Shown: positions 17,211 through 24,207 of the stretch, piece after piece
How the letters are laid out: each line of letters opens with the position of its first letter
Position numbering within the stretch: position 1 is the stretch's first letter
From: Candidatus Nomurabacteria bacterium
GTDB lineage: Bacteria > Patescibacteriota > Minisyncoccia > Phycocordibacterales > SBAW01
Assembly: GCA_943348815.1 (NCBI GenBank)
Contig: CALQYT010000004.1
Location: forward strand, 11,617-58,073
Reading direction: 5' to 3'
Length of the DNA stretch: 46,457 nucleotides
The notes under the pieces: model-generated
The model's database searches: none
Told to the model about the DNA's origin: nothing
What the model saw: the letters and a program-made list of their open reading frames with translations, nothing else
Program-made: the position numbers and the translations under genes

Positions 17211-17305
17211 TGTACAACACACTCCAGTTCTTCATCTTTCTGTTCGGCCTCTGTGTCGACCGGAAGTTTCGGGAGGCATTCTTTGCCCCCGACCATCCTG
17301 CCTAA
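17210..17305 (+). CDS. Small ORF, 31 residues, translationally coupled
   Basis: ATG at 17210 overlaps the preceding TGA. The peptide starts MYNTLQFFIFLFGLCVD, which is hydrophobic enough to be a short membrane segment, then RKFREAFFAPDHPA. No homology is recognised. It ends just before a terminator. Confidence 0.45.
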   Translation: MYNTLQFFIFLFGLCVDRKFREAFFAPDHPA

Positions 17306-17306
17306 A

Positions 17307-17337
17307 CTAGCTGCTCGTGCGGCTGGTTTTTTGTTTT
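17307..17337 (+). terminator. Intrinsic terminator of the small-ORF operon
   Basis: CTAGCTGC-TCGT-GCGGCTGG: stem 17307-17314 with 17319-17326, followed by TTTTTTGTTTT (17327-17337). Confidence 0.8.
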
Positions 17338-17344
17338 AAAAGCG

Positions 17345-17353
17345 TGCTATAAC
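17345..17353 (+). promoter_or_regulatory. Extended -10 (TGC-TATAAC)
   Basis: Hexamer at 17348-17353 predicts +1 near 17360, about 25 nt before the ATG of the 22-residue ORF. Confidence 0.55.
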
Positions 17354-17384
17354 GAAGAAGTACAGTCACGGAGGTGGAAGTACC

Positions 17385-17453
17385 ATGCAGCGATGCATGC
17401 TGGAGAGCTCTCCGCTTCGGCAGGAGGGTGCCGCTTTTCTCACCGCCACGTAG
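17385..17453 (+). CDS. Possible 22-residue ORF within a structured transcript
   Basis: ATG preceded at 10 nt by GGAGG (17370-17374). The peptide MQRCMLESSPLRQEGAAFL... resembles nothing known. The DNA is also strongly structured: CATGCA-GCGA-TGCATG, the palindrome GGAGAGCTCTCC, and CTCC-GC-TTCG-GC-A-GGAG. The unit may therefore be a small RNA rather than, or as well as, a peptide gene. A 10-bp hairpin (17498-17528) closes it. Confidence 0.35.
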   Translation: MQRCMLESSPLRQEGAAFLTAT

Positions 17454-17497
17454 TCAGCCCACAGGAGCTCCTCGGACAGAAATTCAATACGTTTCAG

Positions 17498-17528
17498 CGC
17501 CCCGGCTTCTCACACACGAGCCGGGGCG
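17498..17528 (+). terminator. Strong hairpin without T run
   Basis: CGCCCCGGCT (17498-17507) pairs with AGCCGGGGCG (17519-17528). The bases after it are TCTGCTATG, so it is a stable RNA 3' hairpin or weak terminator rather than a classical one. Confidence 0.5.
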
Positions 17529-17553
17529 TCTGCTATGTAAAACTCTAATTTAG

Positions 17554-17626
17554 TGCGGGCGCTAGGGATCGAACCTAGGACCTTTCGAGTATCAGTCGAA
17601 TGCTCTACCAACTGAGCTACGCCCGC
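17554..17626 (-). tRNA. tRNA-Ile (GAT)
   Basis: Read on the minus strand: acceptor GCGGGCG/CGCCCGC, D arm GCTC...GAGC, anticodon arm TTCGA-CTGATAC-TCGAA with anticodon GAT, T arm CTAGG-TTCGATC-CCTAG and discriminator A. 73 nt, no encoded CCA. It is not associated with the 16S operon in the usual Ile/Ala spacer position but stands alone about 0.9 kb downstream on the opposite strand. Confidence 0.96.
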
Positions 17627-17635
17627 GACGATCGC

Positions 17636-17644
17636 ATAGTAGCA
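17636..17644 (-). promoter_or_regulatory. Extended -10 (TGC-TACTAT) of tRNA-Ile
   Basis: Complement of 17636-17641 gives TACTAT preceded by TGC. The expected +1 (17629) is 3 nt before the tRNA 5' end. Confidence 0.6.
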
Positions 17645-17651
17645 AATATTT

Positions 17652-17660
17652 TGTTAGGAT
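17652..17660 (+). promoter_or_regulatory. Extended -10 (TGT-TAGGAT) of the cold-shock gene
   Basis: Hexamer at 17655-17660 predicts a leader of about 34 nt with SD AAGGGAG (17687-17693). It is divergent from the tRNA-Ile promoter. Confidence 0.55.
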
Positions 17661-17700
17661 GGTAGCGTCGCTGTTGCGGTAGTAGTAAGGGAGATGCAGC

Positions 17701-18111
17701 ATGGATACCAAGGTCGAGCCCAAAGTTCTTTGCGGACGATTTGCTGAAAGGCTAATCGGACCGATGGTTGGAGCAGAAGCAACCGTCAGAATTAAAAAGA
17801 AAGGAGTTGGCTGGGAGATTATCCAGATTCTCACGCTCCACCAGTTGCCACTTGTTTTGCCGGAGACAATAACAGGCCCCATTACACGCAAGATGAAATG
17901 GTTTAACAAGATCCGAGGCTATGGCTTCGTGCAAGGGATCGCAGACGGCTATGAACTTTTCCTGCATGTCGATCTAATTAAGCGTTGTGGTATTGATCCC
18001 GATCGTCTCGTGGAGGGTACTGATGTGGTGGTGTCCTACGGCACCAACTCCAATAACGGGAAACTCACCGTTACCGACATCGCGCTCGCGCCTGAGCCCG
18101 CTAAAGTTTAA
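17701..18111 (+). CDS. Cold-shock-domain protein with N-terminal extension
   Basis: 136 residues. The C-terminal 75 residues are a cold-shock domain: KMKWFNKIRGYGFVQ is the RNP1 region, and LFLHVDLIK matches RNP2 (VFVHxS), with the family Ser replaced by Asp. The N-terminal 60 residues (GRFAERLIGPMVGAEATVRIKKKG...) look beta-rich but not like a second canonical cold-shock domain. Such proteins bind single-stranded RNA/DNA and melt RNA structure. A real SD precedes it. A terminator (18111-18136) closes a single-gene unit. Confidence 0.85.
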   Translation: MDTKVEPKVLCGRFAERLIGPMVGAEATVRIKKKGVGWEIIQILTLHQLPLVLPETITGPITRKMKWFNKIRGYGFVQGIADGYELFLHVDLIKRCGIDPDRLVEGTDVVVSYGTNSNNGKLTVTDIALAPEPAKV

Positions 18112-18136
18112 GAGCCTTTTCGAGGGCTCTTTTTTG
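18111..18136 (+). terminator. Intrinsic terminator of the cold-shock gene
   Basis: AGAGCC (18111-18116) pairs with GGGCTCT and is followed by a run of T to 18135. Confidence 0.85.
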
Positions 18137-18137
18137 T

Positions 18138-18146
18138 TGCTATAGT
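18138..18146 (+). promoter_or_regulatory. Extended -10 (TGC-TATAGT), leaderless start at 18153
   Basis: Hexamer 18141-18146 ends exactly 7 nt before the ATG at 18153. Confidence 0.7.
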
Positions 18147-18152
18147 GATCGC

Positions 18153-18563
18153 ATGGAAGACCGCTCAGAGCATTTTGTTGGCAAAGTCGCTCAAAAGGCG
18201 ATTATCGAGCGGGATGGAAAAATTTTGGTGTGCAAAGGTATTGGCGACAAGGTATGGGAGTTGCCGGGCGGCAGACTGCATAATGGTGAAAAACCACAAG
18301 AAGGTTTGGCGCGAGAAATCAAAGAAGAAGTTAATTTAGAAATTTCGGTTGGGAAACCCGTTTTTATTGACAAGTCATACCACGGTAAAGAAAAAGCCGA
18401 CCAACTTTTTGTTACGTATGCGTGTACGGTAATCGGCGGCGAGTTTAAGGCAGATCCAGGAGAGGTTGAAGACTATTGTTGGGTCGCTCAAAAAGAAGCT
18501 CTCGCGCTACCGTTGTTTGAAGATTGCAGGGCTGCCCTGCGGGCTTATTTTGGTGTAAGGTAA
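18153..18563 (+). CDS. Nudix hydrolase
   Basis: 136 residues. Nudix box near residues 39-61: GGRLHNGEKPQEGLAREIKEEVNL. The key RE..EE residues are present; the usual Gly after EEx is Asn. Nudix enzymes hydrolyse nucleoside diphosphates linked to another group using Mg2+, acting on oxidised nucleotides, nucleotide sugars or (p)ppGpp-like molecules; the substrate cannot be told. The start is fixed by the leaderless promoter. Confidence 0.9.
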   Translation: MEDRSEHFVGKVAQKAIIERDGKILVCKGIGDKVWELPGGRLHNGEKPQEGLAREIKEEVNLEISVGKPVFIDKSYHGKEKADQLFVTYACTVIGGEFKADPGEVEDYCWVAQKEALALPLFEDCRAALRAYFGVR

Positions 18564-18606
18564 GGTTCCTCTTTTTTGGAATTGGTATACGCTATTGTCT
18601 CAGGAA

Positions 18607-18615
18607 TGATATACT
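18607..18615 (+). promoter_or_regulatory. Extended -10 (TGA-TATACT), leaderless GTG start at 18622
   Basis: Hexamer 18610-18615 ends exactly 7 nt before the GTG at 18622. Confidence 0.65.
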
Positions 18616-18621
18616 TAGCTT

Positions 18622-19317
18622 GTGAAGAGGGGCCCAAAACCTAAAGGCAAAGTTAAGCTCAAATGGTCTACAAAATTTGCATACGCGATCGGTCTACTTA
18701 CAGCGGACGGCTGTCTTTCAAAAGATGGTCGGCACATTGACTTTACTTCGAAGGACAAAGTACAGGTGGGAATGTTTAAAAAATGTCTAGGTCTTGATAC
18801 AAAAATTGCAATAAAGTTGTCCGGCGCCGGGAACCGAGCCTATCACACTCAATTTAGTGATGTGCTCTTTTATAACTTTTTACTCGGGATTGGCTTGTCC
18901 CCTGCAAAATCTAAAACGATAAAATCTGTTTCCATACCTTCAGAATATTTTGTAGACTTTTTGAGAGGATATTTTGACGGAGATGGGTGTAGTTATTCTT
19001 ATTATGACCCGCAGTTTAAAAAAAGTTTTAGATTCTACCTTTCCTTTGTTTCTGCTAGTCCGCCATTTCTTGATTGGTTACGGCGAGAAATTCAGGTTTC
19101 AGTGGGTATACACGGTTTTATAAATGGATGGGGCGACAAGTCGTATCTTCAACTTAAGTATTCAAAAAAAGAGGCAATTCTGCTTTGCAAGTTTATGTAC
19201 TATAGTACAAACATCCCTTTTCTGCGTAGGAAGCGATTAAAAATTGAGAAATCTCTGCGCATTATTGGGTCACGCCGGAGTGGTGAAATTGGTAGACACG
19301 CTACACTCAGACTGTAG
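18622..19317 (+). CDS. LAGLIDADG homing endonuclease, free-standing
   Basis: 231 residues with GTG start. Two LAGLIDADG motifs: AIGLLTADGCLS (about residues 17-28) and FLRGYFDGDGCS (about 112-123), each with the metal-binding Asp. This two-motif arrangement is typical of monomeric homing endonucleases. The basic N-terminus (KRGPKPKGKVKLK) could contact DNA. The reading frame continues through the first half of the downstream tRNA-Leu gene, and its stop is the TAG in the tRNA anticodon stem. It is A+T-rich compared with its neighbours. No intron or intein host is visible, so it is free-standing; insertion next to a tRNA suggests a mobile origin. Confidence 0.88.
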   Translation: MKRGPKPKGKVKLKWSTKFAYAIGLLTADGCLSKDGRHIDFTSKDKVQVGMFKKCLGLDTKIAIKLSGAGNRAYHTQFSDVLFYNFLLGIGLSPAKSKTIKSVSIPSEYFVDFLRGYFDGDGCSYSYYDPQFKKSFRFYLSFVSASPPFLDWLRREIQVSVGIHGFINGWGDKSYLQLKYSKKEAILLCKFMYYSTNIPFLRRKRLKIEKSLRIIGSRRSGEIGRHATLRL

Positions 19318-19360
19318 TTCCCGCAAGGGATTGGAGGTTCAAATCCTCTCTCCGGCACCA
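19274..19360 (+). tRNA. tRNA-Leu (CAG)
   Basis: Acceptor GCCGGAG/CTCCGGC, D arm, anticodon arm CTACA-CTCAGAC-TGTAG with anticodon CAG, long variable arm (TTCCCGCAAGGGATT) typical of class II tRNAs, T loop TTCAAAT, encoded CCA at 19358-19360. The first 44 nt overlap the endonuclease reading frame. A possible -10 (CATTAT, 19260-19265) also lies inside that frame. Confidence 0.96.
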
Positions 19361-19364
19361 ACTA

Positions 19365-19910
19365 ATGAGTAACCTTGTAACTAAAGCCAAAGAGTTTGCC
19401 TACCGTGCCCACGAAGGGCATTTTCGGAATGACAAAGAGCACAGCCCCTACATCGTGCATCCGAAAGAAGTTTCAGAGCTTGTCGAAAAATCGGGAGGGA
19501 CCGAGGTCGAGATAGCCGCCGCGTGGTTGCACGATACCGTCGAGGACACGCCAACTACTATTGAAGATATTGAGCGTGAGTTTGGTAAAGAGGTGGCCGA
19601 GGTGGTGGCGGGACTTACTGATTTGCCGGAGTTCGAAACGCTCCCGCTTGCCGAACGCAAAGCCAAACAAGCCGAACGCGTGCGCGGCGAGAGCGATTCG
19701 GTCAAACGGGTTAAGTTGGCCGACCAAACCTCTAACGTGGGCGCAGTAGGCGGCGGCGTCTTTCTTGATATGCACGGCCAGCGCGCCCGGGAGTATGTTG
19801 AAGGCGCCAAAAAGATCGCCGAAGAATGCAAGGGTATAAGCCCCTTTTTGGACACCCTTTTTCAGGAAAAATACGTGGTCGCTCTTGGGGGCTTGGGCGA
19901 ATCTGATTAG
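19365..19910 (+). CDS. HD-domain hydrolase, SpoT/MESH1-like
   Basis: 181 residues. It shows the (p)ppGpp-hydrolase HD pattern: AHEGHF...YIVHPKEV, then AAWLHDTVEDT with metal-binding HD, and VKLADQTSNV near residue 125. It lacks synthetase, TGS and ACT domains, as in small alarmone hydrolases. Hydrolysis of ppGpp or a related nucleotide in the cytosol is likely, but the family also includes NADPH phosphatases. It begins 5 nt after tRNA-Leu and may be read through from that promoter. Confidence 0.85.
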   Translation: MSNLVTKAKEFAYRAHEGHFRNDKEHSPYIVHPKEVSELVEKSGGTEVEIAAAWLHDTVEDTPTTIEDIEREFGKEVAEVVAGLTDLPEFETLPLAERKAKQAERVRGESDSVKRVKLADQTSNVGAVGGGVFLDMHGQRAREYVEGAKKIAEECKGISPFLDTLFQEKYVVALGGLGESD

Positions 19911-19987
19911 CGCTTCAGGTATTCTTCAGGAAAGACTTTATATCCTTACCCGGTTAGTTTAGAACCTTTATTTTTTAAGCTTTTTTC

Positions 19988-20620
19988 ATGGACAACCAAA
20001 GCACAAACATAGGGGCGTGGATTATCGGGGTCATTGTGGTCGTGATAGTAGTAGCTGGTTTGTGGTGGTATTTCTCGGCACCCGCCGCGGTGGCACCGGG
20101 TCCAAATGGTGAGGCAACGACAACGCAGACAACGAGCGGTACGGGGACCCCCGGCAACTCGACGGTGGTCGAGACCCGCAGCGGCAACGTCGCTTCGGTC
20201 GTGGCCGGGGTCGAAGACAGCAGCACGTTTAACTCTCTTTTTAGTTCGACCGGCGTAGCGGCAACACTCACGGGCAAAGGGCCGTATACGGTCTTTGTGC
20301 CGGTCAGCGAGGCGTTTGCTCACCTGCCCGCTGGCAGCTCGACCGCAACGATGACTGCCGCTCAAAAGAAGCGTTTGGTGCAGTACCACGTTGTCTCGGG
20401 CAAGGCGCTTGATGTTGATGCGGTTTCGGCGGGTGCATACACCGCCCTCTCGGGTGACAAAATCAACTTTAGTGTTGATGTCGCTAAACAAGCAGTGTAT
20501 GTAAACGGCGGCTTTGTTATCAAACAGTACAAGGCCACCAACGGCATCGTCTACCTCATTGGTGCGGTGCTTATCCCGCCGCAAAAGGCATCTCCAGGCA
20601 CTACTCCCGCAACCCCGTAA
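19988..20620 (+). CDS. Membrane-anchored fasciclin (FAS1) protein
   Basis: 210 residues. One N-terminal membrane helix (about 9-30), a Thr/Gly/Pro linker, then one FAS1 domain: VVAGVEDSSTFNSLFSSTG, GPYTVFVPVSEAFAHLP and QYHVVSGKAL are the H1, FAS1 box and YH motifs. A Pro/Thr tail ends it. FAS1 domains mediate adhesion and face outward here. Its own terminator follows. No clear promoter is visible. Confidence 0.9.
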   Translation: MDNQSTNIGAWIIGVIVVVIVVAGLWWYFSAPAAVAPGPNGEATTTQTTSGTGTPGNSTVVETRSGNVASVVAGVEDSSTFNSLFSSTGVAATLTGKGPYTVFVPVSEAFAHLPAGSSTATMTAAQKKRLVQYHVVSGKALDVDAVSAGAYTALSGDKINFSVDVAKQAVYVNGGFVIKQYKATNGIVYLIGAVLIPPQKASPGTTPATP

Positions 20621-20633
20621 TTTCCTCTTTAAC

Positions 20634-20668
20634 AACCCGCCGCTTCTTTGCAGAAGCGGCGGGTTTGT
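20634..20668 (+). terminator. Terminator after the fasciclin gene
   Basis: AACCCGCCGCTTCT (20634-20647) pairs with AGAAGCGGCGGGTT (20652-20665), a 14-bp stem, with a short T stretch after it. Confidence 0.8.
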
Positions 20669-20682
20669 CGCATGATAGCGGG

Positions 20683-21987
20683 GTGGATCACAGGAGCTTT
20701 TTTGTGGGTAAGCGTGTCACGCTCATGGGGCTTGGCCTTTTGGGTCGTGGGGTAGGCGATGCCGAGTTTTTGGCACCGCTGTGCAAAGAGTTGGTCGTTA
20801 CTGATTTAAAAAGTGAGTCAGAGCTCGCAGCTTCTTTGGAGCGCTTAAAAAAGTTTCCTAACATTACGTACCATCTGGGCGGTCATCAAGAAAAAGATTT
20901 TACCGACACCGACATGGTCCTCAAAGCGGCGGGTGTGCCGCTAAACTCACCGTACATCGCCGTTGCACGTGCCAAAGGTGTGCCGGTGTATATGTCGAGT
21001 GCGTTGTTGGCCAAGTTTGCCGGAGAGAGTGGTGCAACCATAGTGGGGGTTACGGGCACGCGCGGCAAATCAACCACGTCGGCACTAATTTTCTATGCAT
21101 TACAAACGGCTGGCCGGCCGGCATATGAGGGTGGCAATGTGCGCGACGTTTCAACCCTTGCATTACTGCCAAAAATAAAAAAAGGCGATGCGGTGGTGCT
21201 GGAATTAGACTCTTGGCAACTACAGGGGTTTGGCGACCTGCGCATTTCGCCGCATATTGCGGTCTTTACCAACTTGCTTGATGACCACAAAAATTATTAC
21301 GCGCAAAATCCCGAGCAATATTTTTGGGACAAAGCGAATATCTTTTTGCATCAAAAGAGCGGTGACAAACTAGTAATGGGCGAGCAGGTGCTTAACCGCA
21401 TTCGCTCTGCCAATCCGCCCGTCGCCCCTCTTGTCCCACCGCCTATTCCTGCTGATTGGCAGCTACAAATCATCGGCGAACACAACAAAATAAACGCCGC
21501 GCTTGCGGCGGCGGCGTTGCGAATGCTGGGGTTAAAAGATACAGAAATTAAAGCGGCATTTGAGAGCTTTAAACCGGTAGAAGGACGCTTGCAGTTGGTA
21601 CGCGAAGTGAATGGCGTAAAAATTTATAACGATAATAACGCGACGACACCCGAAGCCACGCTTGCGGCTCTGGGTAGTTTTAGCGAGCCCGTGATTCTTA
21701 TTGCGGGGGGTGCAGATAAAAATCTCGATATGAGTGAATTTGTAAACCAAATTAAAAATTGCAAAAAAGTCTTATTACTCGAGGGCACCGGTACCGACCG
21801 CATAAAAAACCAAATTTTAAATACTACGATATATCGTAGTATTCCTGAGGTGGTAAAAGATGCGGTGGCTGCTGCACAGCCCGGAGATGTTATTTTGTTT
21901 AGTCCCGCATTTGCCTCGTTTGGCATGTTTAAAAACGAATACGACCGCAACGACCAATTTTTGGATGCGGTGAAAATGTTACAGTAG
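20683..21987 (+). CDS. murD: UDP-N-acetylmuramoylalanine-D-glutamate ligase
   Basis: 434 residues. N-terminal uracil-binding domain with MGLGLLGRG, P-loop GVTGTRGKSTTS (about 122-133), NLLDDHKNYY, GEHNKINAALA, VEGRLQLV, YNDNNATTPEATLAAL and the C-terminal LFSPAFASFGMFKNEYDRNDQF. MurD adds D-Glu to UDP-MurNAc-L-Ala in the cytosol. The start is a GTG at 20683, 7 nt past CATGAT, a weak -10; a TTG at 20665 is less likely because it falls in the terminator. A 24-bp perfect palindrome (21820-21843) lies in the coding sequence where MurD is poorly conserved. murC follows at 5 nt. Confidence 0.92.
   Translation: MDHRSFFVGKRVTLMGLGLLGRGVGDAEFLAPLCKELVVTDLKSESELAASLERLKKFPNITYHLGGHQEKDFTDTDMVLKAAGVPLNSPYIAVARAKGVPVYMSSALLAKFAGESGATIVGVTGTRGKSTTSALIFYALQTAGRPAYEGGNVRDVSTLALLPKIKKGDAVVLELDSWQLQGFGDLRISPHIAVFTNLLDDHKNYYAQNPEQYFWDKANIFLHQKSGDKLVMGEQVLNRIRSANPPVAPLVPPPIPADWQLQIIGEHNKINAALAAAALRMLGLKDTEIKAAFESFKPVEGRLQLVREVNGVKIYNDNNATTPEATLAALGSFSEPVILIAGGADKNLDMSEFVNQIKNCKKVLLLEGTGTDRIKNQILNTTIYRSIPEVVKDAVAAAQPGDVILFSPAFASFGMFKNEYDRNDQFLDAVKMLQ
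21820..21845. repeat. 24-bp perfect palindrome inside murD
   Basis: AATACTACGATA (21820-21831) is followed directly by its reverse complement (21832-21843). The core TACTACGATATATCGTAGTA plus TTCC recurs at 33502-33525 in a glycosyltransferase gene, read in another frame. Confidence 0.85.
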
Positions 21988-21992
21988 CTCCT

Positions 21993-23210
21993 ATGTCGCA
22001 AAAGATTTTTATGTCGGGGATTGGCGGGATAGGCATGTCGGCCTTGGCCCAGCTTTTTGTTGCAGAAGGTAATGAAGTATCAGGGTCAGATCGCGAGGAG
22101 TCGCCAACGACCCGCATGCTGGTCGAAAAGGGTATTGCGGTTGCTATTGGCCAAATCGCACAAAATATTCCTGAGGGTACCCAGTTGTTGGTGTACAGCG
22201 ATGCAATACCCGCCGACAACGCAGAGCGTATGACGGCGACAGAGCACGACATCCCCCAACAATCTTACTTTGAGGCGTTGGGTAAATTTGCAGAGACTAA
22301 GCGCACTGTTGCTATCGCCGGTACTCACGGCAAAACGACTACAACCGCTATGTTGGGCAAAATGTTAGTCGATGCCGGAGTAGATCCGACGGTGGTGGTG
22401 GGAAGTATTGTCACCGAATGGGGGAGTAATTTTAGAGCAGGCAAAAGTGATTGGCTGGTAGTCGAAGCGTGCGAGTATCGCAACCACTTTTTAAACTTTA
22501 AGCCCGAGGTGTTAGTCATCACCAACATCGAGCTCGACCATACTGACTTTTTTAAATCGATTGATGAAATCCGCGCCGCGTTTGACGAGGCGCGAAGCAA
22601 CGCCAAAGTAACTATCGCAAGCGAGCAATATCGCGCCGAGTCGGTGCCCCAGCTCCTTATCCCCGGCGAGTTTAATGTCGAAAATGCGCGTGCTGCCAAG
22701 GCCGCAGCTAAATGTATTGCACCCGAAGTCCCCGAAGAGGTGTGGGACAAATCACTGGCCAACTATCGCGGCACGTGGCGGCGCTTTGAGCACAAAGGCA
22801 CGCTACCAAGCGGCGCAACGTTGTATGACGACTACGCGCATCACCCGACGGCGATTAGTCGCACGCTCACCGCAGCACGCGAGCTTTTTCCTGACAAAAA
22901 AATAGTATTGTTTTTCCATCCGCATCTCTACAGCCGCACGCGCGATTTGTTTGACGAGTTTTCAACCGCACTTGCCCAAGCAGACGAGGCATATATTTTG
23001 CCCGTGTATGCGGCACGCGAGCCGCACGACCCGTCGGTATCGCACGAAGCGCTTGCGGCAGCCGTTAATAAAAAGGGCGGCCACGCCAAAGCGGTTACGG
23101 GGTTTGAAGAAACCACGGCTCTATTAAAAATGCTTGGTGCCGACAAGGTTGCCTTTACCATGGGTGCCGGCGATGTGTACAAAGCAGGAGAAGCCGCACT
23201 TAAAAATTAA
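21993..23210 (+). CDS. murC: UDP-N-acetylmuramate-L-alanine ligase
   Basis: 405 residues. GIGGIGMSALAQLF at the N-terminus, P-loop AGTHGKTTTTAML (about 109-121), VVEACEYRNHFLNF, ITNIELDHTDFF and RRFEHKG...LYDDYAHHPTAI are standard MurC motifs. Mur ligases of this length are somewhat short for MurC (about 460). It catalyses the first amino acid addition in peptidoglycan precursor synthesis, in the step before MurD. Phe codons are almost all TTT (about 17 of 18), the codon habit of the core genes here. Confidence 0.92.
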   Translation: MSQKIFMSGIGGIGMSALAQLFVAEGNEVSGSDREESPTTRMLVEKGIAVAIGQIAQNIPEGTQLLVYSDAIPADNAERMTATEHDIPQQSYFEALGKFAETKRTVAIAGTHGKTTTTAMLGKMLVDAGVDPTVVVGSIVTEWGSNFRAGKSDWLVVEACEYRNHFLNFKPEVLVITNIELDHTDFFKSIDEIRAAFDEARSNAKVTIASEQYRAESVPQLLIPGEFNVENARAAKAAAKCIAPEVPEEVWDKSLANYRGTWRRFEHKGTLPSGATLYDDYAHHPTAISRTLTAARELFPDKKIVLFFHPHLYSRTRDLFDEFSTALAQADEAYILPVYAAREPHDPSVSHEALAAAVNKKGGHAKAVTGFEETTALLKMLGADKVAFTMGAGDVYKAGEAALKN

Positions 23211-23211
23211 A

Positions 23212-23237
23212 AATCGACCTCCGCAGAAGTCGATTAA
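23212..23237 (-). terminator. Terminator of the zinc-ribbon gene
   Basis: AATCGAC pairs with GTCGATT (about 23210-23236). On the minus strand it is followed by TTTAATTTTT. Confidence 0.75.
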
Positions 23238-23449
23238 GCTGGAATGTTGACCGGTCGAAAGTCGGATTCGGAAAGTCCGACCTTGTCGCACCCGCGACAT
23301 CCCCATTGACCTGAGCTGGCTTCGACACGAGCGTGGTCACCGCAGTCGCGGCACGTCCACATCTTGTTGAGAAACCAGAGGTCGAGGACTGCGGCGTGTT
23401 GAAGTGATATTGGCCGTTTTAGTTCGGTCTTCGATTCAACCAAAGCCAT
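23234..23449 (-). CDS. Small zinc-ribbon protein
   Basis: 71 residues. Two CxxC pairs, CRDCG and CRGC, about 15 residues apart form a likely zinc ribbon; the N-terminal 28 residues are basic/hydrophobic without a clear fold. Small zinc ribbons often bind nucleic acid or protein partners, but no specific role is inferred. An AGGGGAT stretch about 10 nt upstream may act as SD, and a -10 (TAAGAT, complement of 23477-23482) predicts a leader of about 20 nt. It is divergent from rsmI. Confidence 0.7.
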   Translation of the reverse strand: MALVESKTELKRPISLQHAAVLDLWFLNKMWTCRDCGDHARVEASSGQWGCRGCDKVGLSESDFRPVNIPA

Positions 23450-23534
23450 AGTGAGTCATCCCCTGCAGCCATTTAAATCTTATCGTATGTAGCAAAATTT
23501 TTTGTACACAGAATGTGCAATACAACTAAAAAAA

Positions 23535-23543
23535 TGCTAGGGT
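23535..23543 (+). promoter_or_regulatory. Extended -10 (TGC-TAGGGT), near-leaderless start at 23551
   Basis: Hexamer 23538-23543 predicts +1 at 23550, one base before the rsmI ATG. Confidence 0.65.
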
Positions 23544-23550
23544 GTGCTCC

Positions 23551-24198
23551 ATGAGTGGCAAGCTTTCAGTCGTTGCAACCCCCATTGGCAACTTAGAGGA
23601 CATCACCCTCCGGGCTTTGAGGGTACTTAAAGAGGCCGATTTTGTGGCGTGCGAAAATATTGCCAATACCCGCAAACTGCTTTCGCATTTCGACATCCAC
23701 ACGCCTGCTATTGCCGACTCCAAAGTGTTAGGACTTTTAGCGCAAGACAAACACGTGGCGTTGGTGAGCGATGCGGGTACGCCTAATGTGTCTGATCCGG
23801 GTGGTGAGTTGGTGGCCAAAGCGCGTGCAGCAGGCGCCCAGATTGAGACCATCCCCGGCGCCTCAGCACTCCCCGCGGCGCTTGCCATTGCGGGCATACG
23901 TGCACCGCATTTTGTTTTTTATGGATTTTTGCCGCAGAAAAAAGGTAGGGAGAAGCTGTTTAAAGAAATAGCCAAGGAAGAGCGCGCCAGTATCTTTTTT
24001 GAGTCACCGCATCGCATTATGAAGGCGTTAGACTCACTCCAAAAAAATGCCCCTGATCGCCGTATTGGCCTCTATCGCGAACTTACTAAGTTGTATGAGG
24101 AAGCGCTTATCGGTACGCCCACCGAATTGCTTGCCCTACTCGAGAACGACTCCAACAAACAAAAAGGCGAGTTTGTGGTGATTGTGGAAGGGGAGTAA
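23551..24198 (+). CDS. rsmI: 16S rRNA C1402 2'-O-methyltransferase
   Basis: 215 residues, shorter than the usual 280, ending just after the methylase domain. LSVVATPIGNLEDITLRALRVLKEAD at the N-terminus, ALVSDAGTPNVSDPG and IETIPGASALPAALAIAG are RsmI signatures of the tetrapyrrole-methylase fold. The usual EDTR motif reads ENIA here, so SAM or rRNA contacts may differ. RsmI methylates C1402 in the decoding centre of 16S rRNA, whose surroundings are also altered in this genome. The start follows from the promoter. Confidence 0.88.
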   Translation: MSGKLSVVATPIGNLEDITLRALRVLKEADFVACENIANTRKLLSHFDIHTPAIADSKVLGLLAQDKHVALVSDAGTPNVSDPGGELVAKARAAGAQIETIPGASALPAALAIAGIRAPHFVFYGFLPQKKGREKLFKEIAKEERASIFFESPHRIMKALDSLQKNAPDRRIGLYRELTKLYEEALIGTPTELLALLENDSNKQKGEFVVIVEGE

Positions 24199-24201
24199 AC
24201 T
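24196..24201 (+). promoter_or_regulatory. -10 hexamer TAAACT, leaderless start at 24208
   Basis: TAAACT overlaps the rsmI stop and ends exactly 7 nt before the ATG at 24208. Confidence 0.55.
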
Positions 24202-24207
24202 AAGTGT

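Noticed and set aside
19946-20635. 229-codon minus-strand frame opposite the fasciclin gene
   Set aside because: The plus-strand FAS1 domain is clear; the reverse frame is a shadow produced by codon bias.
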